NCBI RefSeq assembly: GCF_002251085.2
Contig: NZ_NOJZ02000009.1
Location: 1-64,000, forward strand
DNA length: 64,000 nucleotides
From: Romboutsia maritimum
GTDB lineage: Bacteria > Bacillota > Clostridia > Peptostreptococcales > Peptostreptococcaceae
Reading direction: 5' to 3'
Position 1 is the first letter of the stretch. Every line of letters starts with the position of its first letter. The position numbers and the translations under genes are program-made. This document shows, piece after piece, positions 55,965 through 64,000 of the stretch. The notes under the pieces were generated by a model that was not told the origin of the DNA, did not search any database, and saw nothing but the letters and a program-made list of their open reading frames with translations.

Positions 55965-57242
55965 TTAACCTTGAACTAAATTTCCTTCTAAACTTGAATT
56001 ATATTGATCTAAATCTAAATCATTTTCACACTTCGCTATTATAAGAGTACAAACATTATCTCCCATAACATTTACAGTTGTTCTAAACATATCTATTATT
56101 CTTTCAACTCCCATTATAAGACCTATACCTTCTAATGGTAGACCTACTGATTGTAATACCATTGATAACATTATCATACCCACTCCAGGAACTCCCGCTG
56201 TTCCAATTGAAGCTAATGTCGCTGTAAGCACTATTGTCATCATATCATTTATTCCTAAATCTATCCCGTATATTTGAGCTATAAATAAAGCTGCTACCCC
56301 TTGCATTATAGCTGTTCCATCCATATTTATAGTTGCACCCATTGGTATTGTAAATGATCTCGTACTTTTACCTACACCTAATTCCTCCATTATTTCTAAA
56401 CTAGCTGGAACAGATGCATTACTAGAAGCTGTAGAAAATGTAATTGCTGCTACTCTAGTAAATTTCTTAATAAAAGGTGCTATACTTTGCTTTGTTAATA
56501 ATTTAAATAATCCTCCATATACAACTGATATATGAACCAACATACCTAATAAAACTACTCCTACATATTTTAATAGTGCGAATATAGCTTCTGTACCAGT
56601 TGTTGCAAATGTTGTAGAAACTAATGCAAATACACCATATGGAGCAAATAACATAATTATATTTACCATTTTCATACATATTTCATTTAAACTTTCAAAT
56701 ATATTTCTAACTATATCTGCTTTTTGTCCAATCATACTCATTGCAATTCCTATAAGTACTGCAAAGAAAATAACTTGTAACATTTCACCACTAGCAAGTG
56801 ATTGTATAGGGTTTGAAGGTATTATATTAAGTATTATTTCTACTATAGACTTCGACTCTCCAATAGCAACTTTACCCGTAACCATACTACTCATATCTAG
56901 TCCCATACCTGGTTTTAGTAATATTCCTAATGCTAAGGATGTAATTATTGCTATAGCTGTAGTCCCTAAATAGAATAACATTGTTTTTCCACCAATTCTT
57001 CCTAGTTTGTTTATGTCCCCCATAGAAGACGTTCCACATACTAATGAAACAAATACAAGAGGAACAACCATCATTTTAATTGCTGATGTAAATCCTGTTC
57101 CTAATACTTTTAATACTCCATCTAGTATTATAGTATTTTTTATATATCCATCAGGAATTGATTTTAATATCAATCCAAATATGAATCCTAGTAATAATCC
57201 CGTTAAAATTTTCGTTGTTAATGTCGTTTTTTTCTTCATCAT
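55965..57242 (-). CDS. Dicarboxylate/amino acid:cation symporter (DAACS)
   Basis: A 425-residue GltP/DctA-type carrier. Signature regions: FSTASSNASVPASL (HP1 serine-rich loop), GATINMDGTAIMQG (NMDGT motif), and TATLASIGTAGVPG (HP2). It imports glutamate/aspartate or C4-dicarboxylates with Na+ or H+. The residue after the NMDGT region that sets specificity was not resolved. It could feed the fumarase-malic enzyme module in this window, which is speculative. AAGGAGG before ATG. Confidence 0.93.
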   Translation of the reverse strand: MMKKKTTLTTKILTGLLLGFIFGLILKSIPDGYIKNTIILDGVLKVLGTGFTSAIKMMVVPLVFVSLVCGTSSMGDINKLGRIGGKTMLFYLGTTAIAIITSLALGILLKPGMGLDMSSMVTGKVAIGESKSIVEIILNIIPSNPIQSLASGEMLQVIFFAVLIGIAMSMIGQKADIVRNIFESLNEICMKMVNIIMLFAPYGVFALVSTTFATTGTEAIFALLKYVGVVLLGMLVHISVVYGGLFKLLTKQSIAPFIKKFTRVAAITFSTASSNASVPASLEIMEELGVGKSTRSFTIPMGATINMDGTAIMQGVAALFIAQIYGIDLGINDMMTIVLTATLASIGTAGVPGVGMIMLSMVLQSVGLPLEGIGLIMGVERIIDMFRTTVNVMGDNVCTLIIAKCENDLDLDQYNSSLEGNLVQG

Positions 57243-57469
57243 AGTTCCTCCTTATTCGAACTTTTTTTTTGCTTATATTTTATATTATACACTATTTTAT
57301 TTATATGTACATAAAAAAATTAACTTTGCACCTTTTACTTTAGTCTTTTTGTTTATCTTTTTATGCATTATAGTCGTTTTACTTTATTTTATAAAGCTTA
57401 TTAATTTTACACACACGTATTCCATATTAATACCTTAAAAATTTGTTATTTATGAAGTTTTTCCTATTT

Positions 57470-57539
57470 AAATATTAAGCGAGGATGTAATTAGATTTAT
57501 TTTTACATAAATATATCTACATCCTCGCTTAATATGTTT
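57470..57539. terminator. Long inverted repeat downstream of ssb
   Basis: AATATTAAGCGAGGATGTA pairs with TACATCCTCGCTTAATAT, with further partial pairing inside. It lies 45 bases after the ssb stop and probably ends transcription, though neither side has a strong T run. Confidence 0.65.
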
Positions 57540-57583
57540 TTGTACTCTAAAATTATTATATACTAAGATTTATATCTTACTAA

Positions 57584-57985
57584 TTAAAAAGGAATTTCAT
57601 CCTCTAATTCTTCAAATACTTCTGTAGCATTATAATGTTTATTTTCTTTATTTGTATCTGAAGTATATTTAGAATCTAAAAAATTAAAATTATATGCTCT
57701 AACCTTAGTGAAAATTTTATTTTCTCCGTTGATTGTTTGATAATTATCCACTAATAAACTTCCCTCTACACCTATTCTTTTTCCTTTTGTTACATATTTG
57801 CTGCAAATTTCAGCTTTCTTTCCCCACATTTCTATTTTTATAAAATCAGTCTTCTTCACTCCATCTTTATCTTTATATCGTCTATCTACTGCCATAGTGA
57901 ATTCTGTGACTGAACTTTGCGAGTTACCTACATACTTTAACTCTGGATCTTTAGTTAATCTTCCTACTAAAATAACATTATTCAT
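57584..57985 (-). CDS. ssb: Single-stranded DNA-binding protein
   Basis: ATG at 57985 (MNNVILVGRLTKDPEL, 133 residues) fits GGGTG six bases upstream; the GTG at 57994 lies in the SD. OB-fold with VTEFTMAVDRRYKD and DFIKIEMWGKKAE, and the partner-binding acidic tip ending DEIPF. A monocistronic ssb, apart from rpsF-rpsR, suggests a second SSB paralogue elsewhere; the 133-residue length is short for the main SSB. Confidence 0.93.
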   Translation of the reverse strand: MNNVILVGRLTKDPELKYVGNSQSSVTEFTMAVDRRYKDKDGVKKTDFIKIEMWGKKAEICSKYVTKGKRIGVEGSLLVDNYQTINGENKIFTKVRAYNFNFLDSKYTSDTNKENKHYNATEVFEELEDEIPF

Positions 57986-58094
57986 ATAAATCACCCTTTA
58001 TATTTATATTTTAATAAAAGTCTAACCAAACATTAGTTCTTATATACATATATTCATAAAATATTATAAAAAACTTTAATTACTATTTTTTCAT

Positions 58095-58129
58095 AAAAAT
58101 AAGACTACTTTAAAAGCAGTCTTATTTTT
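58095..58129 (-). terminator. Terminator of the NfeD-SPFH operon
   Basis: AAAAATAAGACTACTTT pairs imperfectly with AAAGCAGTCTTATTTTT right after the SPFH gene. Confidence 0.88.
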
Positions 58130-58135
58130 ATTTTT

Positions 58136-59128
58136 TTATTTTTTATCATCACTTAAAACTTCTTTTATCCCTTTAAAAGTCCCTAGCAAATTAACTGTAT
58201 CAGATGGTAATACCAATTTAGTTGCATTTCCTTGTGCCATTTTTTCTAAAGCTTCCATAGATTTTAATGCTAACATATTTTCATCAATATTAGATTCTTT
58301 CATTGCAGTAAATACTTCTCTAAGACCTTGTGCCGTAGCCCTTTGAACTTTTACTATAACTTGTGCCTCTCCTTCTGCTTTAGCTATAGCTATTTGTTTA
58401 ATTGATTCAGCTTCACCTTGTGATCTTAATATTGCTGCTTCTTTTTCTCCTTCTGCTTCACGAACCATAGCTTCTTTTTTAGCTTCAGCTCTTAATATTG
58501 AAGCTTGTTTTTCCCCTTCTGCTTGTAAAATCGCAGATGCTTTATTTCCCTCTGCCTGTAATATAGATTCTCTTCTTTCTCTTTCTGCTCTCATCTGCTT
58601 TTCCATAGCAACTTGAATATCATGAGGTGGCATTATATTCTTTAATTCTACTCTATTTATTTTTATACCCCACTTGTCTGTTGCTTCATCTAGTATAGAT
58701 CTCATCTTCGTATTTATTACATCTCTAGATGTTAATGTTTCATCTAAATCTAATTCCCCTATAATATTTCTTAAAGTTGTTGCTGTTAAGTTTTCTATTG
58801 CTGTAATTGGATTAGCGATTTCAAACACATATCTAACAGGATCTGTAATTCTATAATATACAACCGTATCAATTTGCATAGTAACATTATCCTTTGTTAT
58901 AACTGGTTGTGGAGGAAAATCAACTACATTTTCTCTTAAATCAATCATATATCTCATAGTATCAATAAATGGAACTAATACATTAACTCCTGTTTCTGCA
59001 ACTTTATGAAACTTTCCTAGCCTCATTATAATGCCTACTTTAGATTGCTTTACCACTCTTACGCAACTTAATCCTATAGCTACTGCCGCTATGATTAAAA
59101 CTAATAATCCTATAAAAGTAAATCCCAT
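58136..59128 (-). CDS. SPFH/band 7 (stomatin-like, QmcA-type) protein
   Basis: A 330-residue protein: one N-terminal membrane helix (about 3-24), the SPFH domain (about 25-185, RMLGKFHKV-like start and GVNVLVPFIDTM), then a Glu/Ala-rich coiled coil (185-270) of repeated ILQAEGEKQA-type units, and a C-terminal tail. Such proteins assemble into membrane rings or flotillin-like microdomains and often control proteases. Transcribed with the NfeD gene 28 bases upstream, the usual partner. Confidence 0.92.
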   Translation of the reverse strand: MGFTFIGLLVLIIAAVAIGLSCVRVVKQSKVGIIMRLGKFHKVAETGVNVLVPFIDTMRYMIDLRENVVDFPPQPVITKDNVTMQIDTVVYYRITDPVRYVFEIANPITAIENLTATTLRNIIGELDLDETLTSRDVINTKMRSILDEATDKWGIKINRVELKNIMPPHDIQVAMEKQMRAERERRESILQAEGNKASAILQAEGEKQASILRAEAKKEAMVREAEGEKEAAILRSQGEAESIKQIAIAKAEGEAQVIVKVQRATAQGLREVFTAMKESNIDENMLALKSMEALEKMAQGNATKLVLPSDTVNLLGTFKGIKEVLSDDKK

Positions 59129-59156
59129 AAAACTTATTTCTCCTTTATTTTAAATT

Positions 59157-59585
59157 TTATTCATTAGTAGCATACTTAACTACTAATTTTACCCCCTCTA
59201 TTTTTACCACTTCAACTGAAGCGTCTTGTTCTATGACTTCATTATAAAAAGATATAGCTGTCCATTCCTCGCTATCTAAAACTACTATACCTGTTTTATT
59301 GGGTAAAATTTCTTTTTTTACATATCCTCTCTTTGAAATTATTGCTTGAAGGTTTGTATTATATTTATGATTTTCGTCTTTTTTAACCATTTTTCTAGTT
59401 GCTATAGTCAAAAGGCTTATAGAAATTATTGCAAATAAAAATATCTGCATTATTATACTATTTATAAATCCACTTAAAAATATTAATATAACAGCACCTA
59501 TGCTAAACCATATTAAAGTTAAGCTTGGTGTTAATAATTCTCCTATTCCAAACAAAACCGCTACTATCAACCAAATTAGCTTCAT
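59157..59585 (-). CDS. NfeD family protein
   Basis: A 142-residue short NfeD: three or four helices (about 3-70) followed by a C-terminal OB-fold (about 82-140, KRGYVKKEILPNKTGIVVLD). NfeD proteins lacking the ClpP-like domain partner SPFH proteins and may organise membrane domains. GGGAGG before ATG. First gene of the pair. Confidence 0.88.
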   Translation of the reverse strand: MKLIWLIVAVLFGIGELLTPSLTLIWFSIGAVILIFLSGFINSIIMQIFLFAIISISLLTIATRKMVKKDENHKYNTNLQAIISKRGYVKKEILPNKTGIVVLDSEEWTAISFYNEVIEQDASVEVVKIEGVKLVVKYATNE

Positions 59586-59752
59586 ATTTTTCCTCCCTTC
59601 CTAAACATATTTTAGATTTAAGTCTTTATATTGTGTAATTCAAATTATAATTAATAAGTCTATTATTAGTATTATATCAATAACCTTTAAACTATAATAT
59701 TACAAAGTAATTACAATAAATTTTGGGTTTTTACTTTTTAAAAAATAGTACT

Positions 59753-59933
59753 AAAAAAGGAGCTGTCTCAAAATAGAATTTTGTGGTTAACCTCCCACTT
59801 GGGGTGAGTATAAGTTCTCCTCCATGCAGGTAAAAATCTTTCCTGCAAATGTCGGTGGAACTTATATCTCAACCCTTCGCTAGGTTACTTAACAAAATTA
59901 TTATACTTTTGAAACAGCCCCTTTCTCTTAAAG
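59753..59933 (-). ncRNA. 6S-like rod-shaped RNA candidate
   Basis: On the minus strand a 180-base segment folds end to end: AAGGGGCTGTTTCAAAA with TTTTGAGACAGCTCCTT, AATTTTGT with ACAAAATT, a central open region, then TGAG.TATAAGTTC with GAACTTATACTCA and an apical TGCAGG/CCTGCA hairpin, ending in T6 (59753-59758). A TATAAA box lies at 59940-59945. Length, rod shape and central bubble fit 6S RNA, which binds sigma-A RNA polymerase. A sequence-level family match was not made. Confidence 0.55.
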
Positions 59934-59990
59934 GTACATTTTATAAAATTTAATTTTTAAGATAACTTCTTATATAATGATGTATTACTC

Positions 59991-60797
59991 TTAATTTTCG
60001 ATTGGTAAATGTAATACAGATGTCAAATATTCATCATTTAATAATTTATCAAAATAACTATGAGCGGACGTATATCCTATTCCATGCCTATTAATATTTT
60101 CATCTTTCACTTGATATTCTAAACAAGCTTTTTTAACAGCTTTGTGTCCATTTTTATCTCTAGTTATATATATTACTCTTTTATCTTTATTTACATTATC
60201 TAAATATGTGGGTTTTAAGAAATATAAAGCATGCTTTATTTTACCTTGTTCATATAAATTTTGTATAACTTCTCCATTTTTTACATGCATAATATGATCG
60301 TCATATTTATAAGAGTGAGCTATATGTGTAACACTTTTATATTTTTTTTCAAATTCTAAAGCAACATTTTCCATAGTATCAAAATGAGTACCTACTTTGC
60401 CATCTACTTGTGGTAATATTATGGTATTTGACTCTTTTACACCTAACTTTGTTAGTGCTGCTTTAAATTCATGATTTCTTAAACATTCCTTTTCTTTTCT
60501 AGTCAAATTTTCATATTTTTTATCTTTAAATACATTTACACCACTTCCATCTGAAACTAATACTACATATACATTATCACTTCCATTTTGTCTTATAGCT
60601 TCTATAATTGCACTTCCTCCCCAAAGTACTTCATCATCTTGATGTTGAGGATAAAATACAACATATTTTTCAAATGTTTTATTATATATCCCTGATATTT
60701 TATTACTACAGTCAGTTAACTTATTTGGTTTGTATACTAATAAACCCATACATACTACAATTGATACTACTATCATGGTTTTATAATTAATATTCAT
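59991..60797 (-). CDS. PIG-L family deacetylase, membrane anchored
   Basis: From ATG 60797 (268 residues; a TTG at 60809 touches the SD). One N-terminal membrane helix (about 8-23), then a PIG-L/LmbE fold: YPQHQDDEVLWGG in place of the common HPDDE block (Asp-Asp-Glu kept), VSDGSG, and AHSYKYDDHI with metal-binding His. It would remove N-acetyl groups from a GlcNAc-type substrate, outside the cell if the helix is a signal anchor. Substrate unknown. Two direct repeats lie upstream. Confidence 0.85.
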   Translation of the reverse strand: MNINYKTMIVVSIVVCMGLLVYKPNKLTDCSNKISGIYNKTFEKYVVFYPQHQDDEVLWGGSAIIEAIRQNGSDNVYVVLVSDGSGVNVFKDKKYENLTRKEKECLRNHEFKAALTKLGVKESNTIILPQVDGKVGTHFDTMENVALEFEKKYKSVTHIAHSYKYDDHIMHVKNGEVIQNLYEQGKIKHALYFLKPTYLDNVNKDKRVIYITRDKNGHKAVKKACLEYQVKDENINRHGIGYTSAHSYFDKLLNDEYLTSVLHLPIEN

Positions 60798-60849
60798 TAA
60801 GTATGTCAACTCCTCAGCGTATCTATAAATTATAAAAGTAGTATACTTA

Positions 60850-60887
60850 TTATTTGCATTAAAAAAGTATTTATTTGCAATAAAAAA
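60850..60887. repeat. Tandem direct repeats upstream of the PIG-L gene
   Basis: TTATTTGCATTAAAAAA (60850-60866) and TTATTTGCAATAAAAAA (60871-60887): 16 of 17 bases identical, offset by exactly 21 bases, two helical turns. A possible paired operator. The second copy overlaps the adjoining terminator hairpin arm by a few bases. Confidence 0.6.
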
Positions 60888-60927
60888 AGTTATTTGATTT
60901 TATTATCCTCAAATCAAATAACTTTTT
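60884..60927 (-). terminator. Terminator following a gene remnant
   Basis: AAAAAGTTATTTGATTTT pairs with AAATCAAATAACTTTTT. It begins three bases after the stop codon of the ABC ATPase remnant at 60930. Confidence 0.88.
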
Positions 60928-60929
60928 AT

Positions 60930-61007
60930 CTAAAATATAAACATATTATTTTTATTAAATTCTAATAATATTTCATCTCCAATTTCAAAAAATACTTCTT
61001 CCTTGCT
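60930..61007 (-). pseudogene. Remnant of an ABC transporter ATPase C-terminus
   Basis: The minus strand encodes SKEEVFFEIGDEILLEFNKN and then NMFIF before a TAG. This resembles the last residues of CUT1/PotA-type ATPases, whose TOBE domain ends with VGDEV.LAFN...HLF. An in-frame stop lies directly upstream and no start or Walker motifs remain. A proper terminator follows, as for a former gene end. Confidence 0.5.
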
Positions 61008-61051
61008 CTATTTGTTTTTGAAGTAATCCTTAAAGTACCATAGAAATACAA

Positions 61052-61091
61052 AAGGGACTATTTAAATATATATATATTTAAATAATCCCTT
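61052..61091 (-). terminator. Terminator of the propeller-type kinase gene
   Basis: AAGGGA.TATTTAAATATA pairs with TATATTTAAATA.TCCCTT just after the kinase stop at 61098. Confidence 0.82.
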
Positions 61092-61097
61092 ATTTTT

Positions 61098-64000
61098 TTA
61101 TTTTTGATTTATAGGTAATATAATTGTAAAAGTACTACCCTTATTCAATTCACTTTTAACTGATATTTCACCTTGATGAAGTTCTACTATTTGTTTTGTT
61201 ATAGCTAGTCCTAATCCACTTCCACCTTTAGATTCTGAATTAGAATCTATAACTTGATTAAATCTATCAAATATAACTGCTTGATGTTTAGAATCTATTC
61301 CTATTCCATTATCTCTTACTATTATAATTACTTTTTCATATAACTCTTTTATAGAAACTTCTATCTTACCTCCTATAGATGTAAATTTAGCAGCATTACT
61401 TACTAAGTTCACTATACATCTTTCTATTTCATACTTATCACATTCTATCAATTTTTCTTCTATCTCAGGGTCTATTATAAGTTCTATTCCTTTACTTTCT
61501 ATATAGTCCTTTAACCCTAGTGCAGTTTCTTCTACAATATATACTATATCATTTTGTTTTATATTTAATTTGTAACTACCATGCTCTATTTTTGTTGTAT
61601 CAATTATGTTATTTATTAAATTTAAAAGTCTACGAGTATTTTTTATCATTACGCCTAAATGATAACTTATTCTTTCCTTAGAAATGCCTGCTTTATTTTT
61701 ATTTAACTCTATAATCAATTGTTCAGTTGTTGATATTACATTAAGAGGAGTTCTAAGCTCATGAGATAAATTTACAAAATAATTATTTTTATTTTTTTCT
61801 AACTTAATTACTTTTTCATATAAATTTTTATTTTTTTCCATTTCTTCCCTTAACTGTTTAGTTTTTTTATTAACAAGATTGTCTAGTCTTTTTACTTTAT
61901 TAATATTTAAATAAATTAGCAATATAGCAATTATTAAATATACAATAAATGCCAATGGACTTAACCACGGAGAAGTTTTAATCTTAAATGATACACTGCT
62001 TATCTCACTTGTACTTCCATTATAATTTCTAGCAAAAATTTGAAACTTGTATTTACCAGGAGCTAAATTAGTATATATAACCTCATTATTACTAGTCAAA
62101 TTCCACTTACTATCCACACTACTCATTTTATAAAAATATTGTACGCTCTTGTTATTTTTATAATCTGGAAGAAAATATTTTAAACTTATATTATTTTCAC
62201 TATATAAAAGTTCTGTGTTATGTATATTTTTATATTTTTCTCCTTTTATATAAAACTCATCAAATTGTACCTTAGGACAATTATCTTGTATTACAATTTT
62301 TTCAGGATTAAGTATATTTAATCCATTTATTCCTCCAAATAAAAATTCTCCACTTTTATTCTTATAATATGCTCCTCCATTAAATTCATTACCTTGTAGC
62401 CCATCTGTTATATTTAAATTTTTAAATTTTTTATTTTTCTTATCAAATTTAGAAATTCCATTATTAGTACTCATCCATGGATTTCCATGTTTGTCTATTA
62501 AAATTCCATATATAGTATCACTAGATAAGCCTTCTTTTCTAGTATATCTCTCAATGTCATTATTAGATTTGCTCAATCTATTTAATCCATAACTAGTTCC
62601 TACCCATATATAACCATCATTATCCTCTGTAATCGTTCTTATTGAATTTGAACTTAATTTACCTTTAAAGCTTTTTATTTTTTTGTTTTTAGCATCAATT
62701 TTTACTAAACCACCATTTACAAACATACCCAACCAATAATTACCATCACTATCTTCATATATACATTTTACGTTGTAATCATATATGGAATTTTTAGTTA
62801 GTATAGGAGTAATATCTCTTATAGTATCATCTTTATCATTAAGTATATTTATACCATTTTTAGTTCCTATCCACAAATAACCTTTACTATCTAAAAAAAT
62901 ACTTCTTATGTTAGAATAATTTATCCCGTCTTTCATATTATATACTTTTATTTGCTTAGTTTTTCTATTGATTTTATTTAATCCATTATCAGTTGCGACC
63001 CATATAATATCTCCCTTTCCTAATATATCATTAATACGACCACTACTTAATCCATTTTTCTCATCAATACAGCTCACCTTTTCCGTACTTCTATCAATAA
63101 GATTTATTCCATCATCATCAGTTCCAACCCAAGTTAGTTTATCTTCATCTTCATAAATTCCATGTATTGAACTTCCACTTAATGAATTTGTATCAAATTT
63201 TTCATGTTGATATAACTCAATTTTATTATTAGGATCAAATATACTAATTCCCTTGTATGTACCTATCCAAATTAAACCACTTCTATCTTCTATAATACTA
63301 AAAATATTATTATCAATTAAACTATGGCTGTAATCCTCCGCTTCGTAAACTACAAATTTGCCGTTTTCTTTATACTTTGCAAAACCTTTATCCGTGCATA
63401 CCCAAACATTTCCATATCTATCTTTTAATATATCTTTAACAAAGTCACTAGGTAATGAATTATTATCGCCTTCTTTATGCGTATATGAAGTTACTTCATT
63501 AGTTTTTATATTAATTTTTTCTAGTCCATGTTTAAATGTACCTACCCAAATATATCCTTTATGATCATTATATATTAAATAAACTACTTTATTTTCTATA
63601 TAATTTTTGCTGCCTTTTTCATTAAAATTATGTATTTTTTTAGTTTTTGAATCTAATTTACATACACCTTCACTAGTCGCTATCCAAAAATCTCCAAATT
63701 CATCTTCTTCTATATTATAAGTAACTTGACTAGGTAAAAAATTTTTATCATCAAATATTTTTTTAAATTTATCTTCCTTTTCATCATATACATTTATTCC
63801 ACCTAATGTAGCAATCATAACCCTTCCATTTTTTGTTATTGATATATCACATATATTAGAATTAGATAAATTTCCTTTATCCTTACTGTTTGTATAATTA
63901 GTTATAGAATCATCTTTACTATTTATTTTACTTAAACCATCAGCCGTTCCTACCCATATATTTCCATTTTTATCTTCCTCTATTGATATTATATAATTAT
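61098..64000 (-). CDS. Two-component-regulator-propeller sensor histidine kinase (5' end outside the window)
   Basis: The frame is open to the window edge, so at least 967 residues; the methionine at 63818 is internal. Many beta-propeller repeats of the Reg_prop type (GYIWVGT..GLNR, GNIWVGTADGLSK) are followed by a Y_Y_Y domain (about 575-640 counted from 63818), one membrane helix (LAFIVYLIIAILLIYLNI), HisKA with FVNLSHELRTPLN, and HATPase with NLVSNAAKFT, DNGIGID and GGSGLGLAI. It ends after the kinase, with no receiver or AraC domain. An extracellular ligand sensor, often for glycans in Bacteroidetes; ligand here unknown. Confidence 0.92.
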   Translation of the reverse strand, partial: NYIISIEEDKNGNIWVGTADGLSKINSKDDSITNYTNSKDKGNLSNSNICDISITKNGRVMIATLGGINVYDEKEDKFKKIFDDKNFLPSQVTYNIEEDEFGDFWIATSEGVCKLDSKTKKIHNFNEKGSKNYIENKVVYLIYNDHKGYIWVGTFKHGLEKINIKTNEVTSYTHKEGDNNSLPSDFVKDILKDRYGNVWVCTDKGFAKYKENGKFVVYEAEDYSHSLIDNNIFSIIEDRSGLIWIGTYKGISIFDPNNKIELYQHEKFDTNSLSGSSIHGIYEDEDKLTWVGTDDDGINLIDRSTEKVSCIDEKNGLSSGRINDILGKGDIIWVATDNGLNKINRKTKQIKVYNMKDGINYSNIRSIFLDSKGYLWIGTKNGINILNDKDDTIRDITPILTKNSIYDYNVKCIYEDSDGNYWLGMFVNGGLVKIDAKNKKIKSFKGKLSSNSIRTITEDNDGYIWVGTSYGLNRLSKSNNDIERYTRKEGLSSDTIYGILIDKHGNPWMSTNNGISKFDKKNKKFKNLNITDGLQGNEFNGGAYYKNKSGEFLFGGINGLNILNPEKIVIQDNCPKVQFDEFYIKGEKYKNIHNTELLYSENNISLKYFLPDYKNNKSVQYFYKMSSVDSKWNLTSNNEVIYTNLAPGKYKFQIFARNYNGSTSEISSVSFKIKTSPWLSPLAFIVYLIIAILLIYLNINKVKRLDNLVNKKTKQLREEMEKNKNLYEKVIKLEKNKNNYFVNLSHELRTPLNVISTTEQLIIELNKNKAGISKERISYHLGVMIKNTRRLLNLINNIIDTTKIEHGSYKLNIKQNDIVYIVEETALGLKDYIESKGIELIIDPEIEEKLIECDKYEIERCIVNLVSNAAKFTSIGGKIEVSIKELYEKVIIIVRDNGIGIDSKHQAVIFDRFNQVIDSNSESKGGSGLGLAITKQIVELHQGEISVKSELNKGSTFTIILPINQK

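Overview
This window reads as chromosomal DNA from a low-GC, spore-forming Clostridium-like Firmicute of the Peptostreptococcaceae, the family of Clostridioides difficile. I base that on the 5' end of a 16S rRNA gene at the left edge, very AT-rich intergenic DNA, strong Shine-Dalgarno sites with frequent TTG and GTG starts, a spore-coat-like protein, an RNase J, S-box and cobalamin riboswitches, and gene sets familiar from C. difficile (potABCD, fumarase plus malic enzyme, YgiQ, a cellulose-like locus). The V1/V2 part of the 16S gene looks closest to Romboutsia/Paraclostridium relatives; that is an impression, not a search. Nearly all genes lie on the minus strand, in the same direction as the rRNA operon. 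I see no prophage, transposase or CRISPR array.

Layout. 1-403: 16S rRNA 5' end and its promoter. 542-7413: exopolysaccharide (cellulose-synthase-like) operon with a degenerate GGDEF protein, a DUF2334 deacetylase, a BcsA-like GT2, a BcsB-like protein and a GH113-like hydrolase. 7566-9193: NhaC-family transporter under a SAM riboswitch. 9306-14631: a glucosaminidase, then a Xre/cupin regulator with potABCD. 15109-22165: CvfB, malic enzyme and two-subunit fumarase, alpha/beta hydrolase, YbaK, aminopeptidase P. 22272-27919: an NMT1/SsuA-type ABC importer and an ECF transporter. 28098-38889: YgiQ, PHP phosphoesterase, S1-domain protein, an orphan cobalamin riboswitch, Crp/Fnr regulator, CDF transporter, DUF1846 protein, a small membrane protein, RNase J. 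39052-50151: spore-coat-like protein, BMP lipoprotein, M20 hydrolase, two unknown genes, Mrp ATPase, GtrA protein, PAS histidine kinase, YkvI-like transporter, TVP38 protein and a rhodanese lipoprotein. 50493-55517: speA-speD-speE-speB-metK spermidine operon. 55965-64000: dicarboxylate/amino acid symporter, SSB, SPFH/NfeD pair, a 6S-like RNA, PIG-L deacetylase, and a propeller-type sensor kinase cut by the window end.

How the parts fit. Polyamines are made by the spe-metK operon (arginine to agmatine to putrescine to spermidine, with SAM supplied by MetK) and imported by PotABCD. The S-box transporter probably supplies methionine for that SAM. Fumarase and malic enzyme form a short malate/fumarate-pyruvate module, and the DAACS symporter may feed it.

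The least explained parts are non-coding. They are a complete cobalamin riboswitch that leads only into two successive terminators, a 17-bp palindrome-centred motif shared by two transcripts, one or two small RNA candidates at 42.2-42.4 kb, a rod-shaped 6S-like RNA at 59.8 kb, and near-perfect direct repeats offset by exactly 21 bp upstream of the PIG-L gene. Within genes, the exopolysaccharide operon carries a GGDEF domain without its motif and a hydrolase whose presumed acid/base Glu is Asn, and potC seems to start at ATT.
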